Shown in pieces: positions 59,539 through 64,000 of a stretch of DNA of 64,000 nucleotides (within the stretch, counting starts at the first letter, position 1; each line of letters begins with the position of its first letter). Under the pieces are notes generated by a model. It saw nothing but the letters and a program-made list of their open reading frames with translations. It ran no database searches and was not told the DNA's origin. Origin of the DNA: Psychrobacter arcticus 273-4. GTDB lineage: Bacteria; Pseudomonadota; Gammaproteobacteria; Pseudomonadales; Moraxellaceae. The stretch spans positions 310,001-374,000 of the forward strand of contig NC_007204.1 of NCBI RefSeq assembly GCF_000012305.1, given 5' to 3'. Position numbers and translations under genes: made by a program.

Positions 59539-61005
59539 ATGCTCAGTCCAAAATCTTTAGAAACCATTCATGATTTATTTGCGACGACTCGGCGTCCTTC
59601 TAATGAGGAAGAATCTGCTATTGATGCAGAATTCCAAGGCGACGTCTATGAGGAACTGGATAAACTTGACTATATTTATGTGGATGAGCTGACTGAAAAG
59701 AGCGTCAATCGTAGCGACGTCCAACCGTATCAGCCCCTCTCATTGGTTGATTTTTTTGAAGGATTGGCACAGCTTGCGACCATGGGTGTGGTCGAGGTTA
59801 CAGATATTGTAGAAGCCATCCACCGTGAGATATTACTGCGTCCTTTGGGGCGGTTTAATAAGGGAAATGTTGAGCGCTGGCAACAGGGTATCACGGGACG
59901 TATTTATGGTACGGTACGTCAGGCGATGCAGCTGGTTGGTAACAATTTGGCTTCAGGTCTGCACCTTTATAATACTGTTTTAAAGCCCAAAAAAGTGAGG
60001 CTATTACCAAAGAACTTGCGGCGCATGGTCAATATCTTAAATGGGGTGATGGGTGATCATCTGATTACGCATCAAAATCCACTAGCGGTATCGATGGTGC
60101 TGTATGATACGAATAATCGGGTGCAAAGCGCTGCATTGTCAGGGCGCGTTATTATCTTATGTCATGGGCTTTGTTTAAGCCACTTAAGCTGGAAGGTGTC
60201 TGGTGAGAATAATCTGGCAAAAGTACTCATGTATAGCTTGCCATCATCGACCGTTTTGTACTTAAATTATAATACAGGTCGACGTATCTCAAGTAATGGA
60301 CGTAGCTTTGCTCAGGTGTTACAAGATTTGGTTGAGAATAATCCAGACATCACTCAGATTGATTTGATCGGTCATAGTATGGGTGGTTTGGTGAGTCGCA
60401 GTGCGCTGTTTTATGGCAAGGAGCAAGGTTTTAGCTGGGTTAAACGGGTGAGCAATCTTGTGACTTTAGGGTCGCCGCATCATGGCGCAAGTTTGGAGCA
60501 GATTGGAAATTTTGTTCAAGATAAAATTGCCAAACTACCCTTTGCTGGATCACTGGCAAAGCTTGGCGATATGCGCAGTGCGGGTATTATTGATTTGCGT
60601 TACGGTAGTATTCGAGATGCCGATTGGCAAGCGTTAGAGGGGCGCAGTGTGCTACCAGCAGACTTTCGTCATCCTACTCACTTGCCATTGCATGTGAATA
60701 CCTATCTGGTGGCAGCAGTTTTGGTCGAGACTCATTTTGAGTTTAAGACCAAAAGCTTACTGGGTGATGGGCTGGTTTCGGTAGAGTCGGCACTTGGTGA
60801 GCATACCGAAGAACATACGTTAGCAGTACCAGAAGGGCATAAAGCGATTTTTTATGGAGTCAATCATATGAATTTGATCTACAGTGATAGGGTACATCAG
60901 CAAGTCATTGCTTGGCTCTTAGATGATAGGTTGGGTGATGCTCATAAAGCAAAGTATGCACTTAACCCCCGTATTTATTCTTATCCAGAAACCTATGAGA
61001 TTTAA
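59539..61005 (+). CDS. Alpha/beta-hydrolase, lipase/PGAP1-like
   Basis: 488-residue protein. The C-terminal half is an alpha/beta hydrolase: oxyanion region ILCHGLCLSHLSW (206-218), nucleophile motif GHSMGG (278-283, Ser280) in IDLIGHSMGGLVSRSA, LVTLGSPHHGASLEQ, and GDGLVSVESALG with a late His (VNHMNL) as triad candidates. The N-terminal 190 residues are not recognised, with no signal peptide. A stop codon lies 15 bp upstream in frame, so ATG 59539 is the only ATG start; its ribosome binding site is poor. Substrate unknown; an ester or lipid is likely. Confidence 0.82.
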   Translation: MLSPKSLETIHDLFATTRRPSNEEESAIDAEFQGDVYEELDKLDYIYVDELTEKSVNRSDVQPYQPLSLVDFFEGLAQLATMGVVEVTDIVEAIHREILLRPLGRFNKGNVERWQQGITGRIYGTVRQAMQLVGNNLASGLHLYNTVLKPKKVRLLPKNLRRMVNILNGVMGDHLITHQNPLAVSMVLYDTNNRVQSAALSGRVIILCHGLCLSHLSWKVSGENNLAKVLMYSLPSSTVLYLNYNTGRRISSNGRSFAQVLQDLVENNPDITQIDLIGHSMGGLVSRSALFYGKEQGFSWVKRVSNLVTLGSPHHGASLEQIGNFVQDKIAKLPFAGSLAKLGDMRSAGIIDLRYGSIRDADWQALEGRSVLPADFRHPTHLPLHVNTYLVAAVLVETHFEFKTKSLLGDGLVSVESALGEHTEEHTLAVPEGHKAIFYGVNHMNLIYSDRVHQQVIAWLLDDRLGDAHKAKYALNPRIYSYPETYEI

Positions 61006-61058
61006 AATAAGAGATTTAAAATAATAAGACTAATGCCAAGACTAATGCTAATGCTAAG

Positions 61059-61096
61059 AAAAACCCTCAAACATGACACTTGAGGGTATTTTTATG
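61059..61096. terminator. Bidirectional terminator, lipase-like gene / hslO
   Basis: AAAACCCTCAA pairs with TTGAGGGTATTTT around a nine-base loop. Just before it, about 61027-61057, a CTAATGC motif is repeated three times. Confidence 0.85.
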
Positions 61097-61126
61097 ACTA
61101 AAGGCTTAAATCAATGAGATAAAAGA

Positions 61127-62107
61127 CTACTCAGTAAAGATCGCTGCAATATCATCGTTATTAAATTTATAGATCTCACCACAAAATCCGCAATCCATCT
61201 CAAAGGGACTGTTCTGTTCTGCAATGATATCCAATGCTTCCGTTTCGCCGATTTGCTCGATGGCCATCTCACACTTTTCACGTGAACAGGTACAACCAAA
61301 TGATAGCGAGATAGGCTCAGGAGCAACGACTTTTTCTTCATTGTATAAGCGATACAAAATCTCATTGGTATCAAGCGTGGTCAATTCTTCCGCTTTTAGC
61401 GTGCGAGTCAATACAGACAAGCGTGTCCACAAGTCATCATCAATACCAGCATCTTCATTTTGTTCAACTTCGTAGGTTTCTTGAGCGGTACGCGGTAGCA
61501 TTTGTACCAATATGCCACCCGCTTGCAAGCCGTCAGATGCCAAATTAATCAGCGTTGGAATCTGCGCCGATTGCTTTTGGTAATGAGCCAAGCAGTCTGC
61601 CAAATTGTCATGGCTACGCTCAACGATACCTTGATACGGCTCGCCGCCATCCGGTTGGATATTAATAAACAATACGCCTTGACCGGTAGCACCCAGCTCA
61701 GCAAACGCTTCTTTGGCATGCAGCATACTGTCCCACGCTTGCACTTGCTCGTCAGTGTCACTTTTCCAGCTGGCAAGGGCACGGATGACACCGTTTTGAT
61801 CACATTCAGCCATCGCCCAATTGAGCAGACTATCGCTATCTGATGATTGCAATTGAATCGACAAGCAACCATTGATTTTAACGGTACCAATCAGCAAACT
61901 TGCTGCCGTCAGCATCTCGCCGAGTAAGCGTTTCAGTGCTTCAGGATAAGGCTTTTGCGCAATGATCGTCGCATAGCTACGCGATAGGCGCACCACATCA
62001 CCGCGCACAGGAGAGTCTTCAATAAAAAAGCGTTGGCGAAGGTCGTTATCTTGCATCAGATCAGCGTTTTGCTCATGGGCAGTCGGGGTTTGGTTATCTT
62101 GTGTCAT
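61127..62107 (-). CDS. hslO: Redox-regulated chaperone Hsp33
   Basis: Holdase activated by oxidation and heat. The 326-residue protein has the N-terminal Hsp33 domain (FFIEDSPVRGDVVRLS, LLGEMLTAASLLIGTVK) and the C-terminal zinc switch with GCTCS (C272, C274) and CGFCG (C306, C309), all four ligands present. Longer than E. coli Hsp33 by about 34 residues, partly an N-terminal Asn/Asp/Gln-rich extension and an acidic insert near 214-225. Convergent with the lipase-like gene. Confidence 0.96.
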   Translation of the reverse strand: MTQDNQTPTAHEQNADLMQDNDLRQRFFIEDSPVRGDVVRLSRSYATIIAQKPYPEALKRLLGEMLTAASLLIGTVKINGCLSIQLQSSDSDSLLNWAMAECDQNGVIRALASWKSDTDEQVQAWDSMLHAKEAFAELGATGQGVLFINIQPDGGEPYQGIVERSHDNLADCLAHYQKQSAQIPTLINLASDGLQAGGILVQMLPRTAQETYEVEQNEDAGIDDDLWTRLSVLTRTLKAEELTTLDTNEILYRLYNEEKVVAPEPISLSFGCTCSREKCEMAIEQIGETEALDIIAEQNSPFEMDCGFCGEIYKFNNDDIAAIFTE

Positions 62108-62176
62108 AGGTCATTTATAAGATTAAGAGGTTGCTAGCTTTATGGGGATAGATACAGATTTATCAATCTTAGTAAA

Positions 62177-62314
62177 TATAGTCGGTGAAAAGTAATATCG
62201 ATACAACACGTACTACTGGTGCAAATTTTTCTTGCTTGCTGTGCCTACGCAGACAGAGGCTGCAAAAAATTTACACCAGTAGTACTGTAGCGACTTTAAA
62301 GTATTTCAACTATA
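62177..62314 (+). repeat. 138-bp repeat family, copy 18 (matched ACTAC arms)
   Basis: Full copy with perfectly paired GTACTACTGG / CCAGTAGTAC arms, in the 482-bp divergent region between hslO and the glutamate/aspartate-binding-protein gene. The rest of that region (62315-62589) shows no gene. Confidence 0.95.
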
Positions 62315-62589
62315 GGTATCTATATGAATGACGTTAAAGCTTGTTTTATCTAAGGATTTTCATCTCAAAGCAATTAAAAACCTAAAATAGTTGGCTGAGT
62401 AAAAAAAATTTACCCTCATCAGTCAATTTGTTGTACAGTAATATTAAGTTGCATAGTGATAAACAACAGCAACAGCACGGATGCATAGCGATAGGGCTCA
62501 TAAGCGCAAATTCATAGCGTTTTTTACGGTCTCTATCGCACTTAAATGTCATTCCAATCTTGTGGCAATGTGATAAAAGGACATATCTC

Positions 62590-63549
62590 ATGACTTATTC
62601 TCTTTCTACCTCTCTATCCAAACCGTTAACGTTAGTTGCCTTTATGGCACTAGCTCTAGCAGGTTGTAATAACAATAGCCAAACCAGCACCGAGACGACG
62701 AATACCAACGGCACCTTAGATAAAATCAAAGAATCAGGTACTATCGTCGTCGGTCACCGTGACTCCTCTATTCCATTCTCATACATCGCTGATGATCCTA
62801 ACCAGCCGATCGGCTATGCACATGATTTAGAGATGAAAGTGGTTGAAGCTGTCAAACAAAAGCTCAATATGCCAGATCTAAAAATCCGCTATAACCTCAT
62901 TACTTCACAAACTCGTATTCCATTGGTACAAAACGGCACGGTTGATTTCGAATGTGGCTCAACGACCAACAATGAAGAACGCCAGAAACAAGTCGCCTTC
63001 TCAAATGGTTTCTTTGAAATCGGTACACGTTTATTGACCAAAAAAGATTCAGGTATTCAAGGCTTTGATGATTTAAAAGGGAAAACCTTGGTCACGACTG
63101 CTGGTACAACCTCAGAGCGTTATATTCGTGAGTATAACGATGATAAAAAGATGAATATCAATATCATTTCAGCAAAAGATCATGGCGAAGGTTTCTTGAT
63201 GCTAGAGAACGGTCGTGCCGAGGCCTTTATGATGGATGATGTGTTACTAGCCGGCGAAAAAGCCAAAGCAAAAAATCCAGATGAATGGGTTATCGTTGGT
63301 GAGCCACAATCGTTTGAAATCTATGGCTGTATGATGCGTAAAGACGATCCAGAGTTTAAAGCTGTGGTCGATGATGCATTAGCCACTGTCTTTAAGTCAG
63401 GCGAGATCAATAGCATTTATGACAAATGGTTCTTAAACCCAATTCCACCAAAAAATGTCAATCTAAAGTTTGAGATGTCAGATAACTTAAAAGCGTTGAT
63501 TGCCAATCCACATGATAGCGATCAGCCAAAAGTAGCGACTGCGCAATAA
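62590..63549 (+). CDS. gltI: Glutamate/aspartate ABC transporter substrate-binding lipoprotein (GltI-like)
   Basis: 319-residue binding protein with a signal and lipobox LAGC. SBP_bac_3 features of GltI type are LDKIKESGTIVVGHRDSSIP, FSYIADDPNQPIGYAHDLE, RIPLVQNGTVDFECGSTTNN (diagnostic of GltI/DEBP) and VIVGEPQSFEIYGCMMRKDD. ATG 62590 has AAAGGA upstream; the frame is open from 62560 but those residues disrupt the signal. It is followed 109 bp later by the permease gene, as in gltIJKL. Confidence 0.93.
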   Translation: MTYSLSTSLSKPLTLVAFMALALAGCNNNSQTSTETTNTNGTLDKIKESGTIVVGHRDSSIPFSYIADDPNQPIGYAHDLEMKVVEAVKQKLNMPDLKIRYNLITSQTRIPLVQNGTVDFECGSTTNNEERQKQVAFSNGFFEIGTRLLTKKDSGIQGFDDLKGKTLVTTAGTTSERYIREYNDDKKMNINIISAKDHGEGFLMLENGRAEAFMMDDVLLAGEKAKAKNPDEWVIVGEPQSFEIYGCMMRKDDPEFKAVVDDALATVFKSGEINSIYDKWFLNPIPPKNVNLKFEMSDNLKALIANPHDSDQPKVATAQ

Positions 63550-63658
63550 CGCTCCTTGTCCCTCAACATAGCATGCTTACGTGTTCAGATTGTTTGTCAA
63601 ATTGTTTGATAGCAGTCTGAAAGCGTGGGCTTTTTAACCGTTGCTCGGAGAGACAATT

Positions 63659-64000
63659 ATGAATTATAGCTGGAACTGGGGTGTGCTTTTTGAGCAAACT
63701 GGTATCGGTAGCGAGCTGTATATCCATTGGATGATTACTGGTCTTGGCTGGTTGTTATTAATTGGCAGTATTGCTTGGGCAATCGCCATGGTGATTGGTA
63801 CTATTTTTGGAATCATGCGTACTTTGCCTAATAAGACTGCCCGTGCTATCGGCACCACTTATGTGACGTTTTTTCGTAATATCCCTTTATTGGTACAACT
63901 ATTCTTCTGGTTTTATATCGCCCCAGGTTGGCTAACGCCATCCATACAAGAGTGGTGGTACAAAGACTTGTCTCCTAATACCTCTGCCATGCTGTCAGCC
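63659..64000 (+). CDS. gltJ: Glutamate/aspartate ABC transporter permease GltJ (cut by window edge)
   Basis: First 114 codons of a PAAT-family permease: MNYSWNWGVLFEQTGIGSEL, a helix ITGLGWLLLIGSIAWAIAMV, RTLPNKTARAIGTTYVTFFR and RNIPLLVQLFFWFYIAP. This matches GltJ, including the WNWGV start and the FRNIPLLVQ motif. GGAGA precedes the ATG. The frame is open to the window end; gltK and gltL are expected beyond it. Confidence 0.92.
   Translation, partial: MNYSWNWGVLFEQTGIGSELYIHWMITGLGWLLLIGSIAWAIAMVIGTIFGIMRTLPNKTARAIGTTYVTFFRNIPLLVQLFFWFYIAPGWLTPSIQEWWYKDLSPNTSAMLSA

Noticed and set aside
62382..62591. 69-codon minus-strand frame overlapping the gltI start
   Set aside because: Overlaps the promoter and signal-peptide region of a confident gene; Cys-rich run without family resemblance.

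Overview
The window looks like chromosomal DNA from a Psychrobacter-like member of the Moraxellaceae (Gammaproteobacteria). The grounds are the gene content and neighbourhoods (rne/rluC divergent; engB next to cytochromes c5 and c4; bamE/fur; pilT/pilU beside yggS; a monomeric NADP isocitrate dehydrogenase next to rluE), AT-rich spacers and a dense family of short interspersed repeats. This assignment is inferred from protein character, not from a database search. No rRNA, tRNA, CRISPR array, prophage or transposase gene was seen.

Layout. 0-10 kb: RNA metabolism (rne, cut by the left edge; rluC), a HAD phosphatase, the GTPase EngB, two periplasmic c-type cytochromes, a membrane protein, an RnfH-family protein, bamE and fur. 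10-22 kb: twitching-motility ATPases pilU and pilT, the PLP-binding protein YggS, PaeA (CNNM/CBS), glutamine-dependent NAD synthase, an AI-2E-family permease, pdxB and epmA. 22-32 kb: a DUF188 protein with purK, then purE, a metallophosphoesterase, a rhomboid protease, two paralogous membrane-anchored proteins (one with an OmpA-like domain) and nagZ. 32-47 kb: prc, slyD, an M61 peptidase, a double-DUF305 lipoprotein, rluE, a broken remnant of dimeric-type icd, monomeric icd, a COG3146 acyltransferase, ubiC and glyA. 47-64 kb: a two-gene unit encoding a cold-shock-domain/transmembrane/guanyl-RNase fusion and a barstar-like inhibitor, proA, a dead small-lipoprotein gene, a polar/basic amino-acid ABC transporter whose genes are separated by repeats, an FAH-family enzyme, a Tat-exported PhoX-like phosphatase, a lipase-like hydrolase, hslO, and the start of a second (glutamate/aspartate-type) ABC transporter cut by the right edge.

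The main non-genic feature is a 138-bp, hairpin-forming, MITE-like repeat with TATAGT termini: 17 full or near-full copies and one internally deleted copy, all between about 10.3 and 62.3 kb and all outside intact coding regions. Its inner hairpin arms occur in two sequence versions that are matched in some copies and mismatched in most, which suggests arm-to-arm conversion. One copy sits in the icd remnant, and copies lie between the parts of the amino-acid transporter locus.

The most interesting protein system is the RNase/barstar pair at 47.35-48.47 kb. The RNase domain keeps the expected catalytic Glu, Arg and His, but is tethered behind a transmembrane segment and an N-terminal cold-shock domain. 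Its predicted topology puts the nuclease outside the cytoplasm, while the inhibitor has no export signal.
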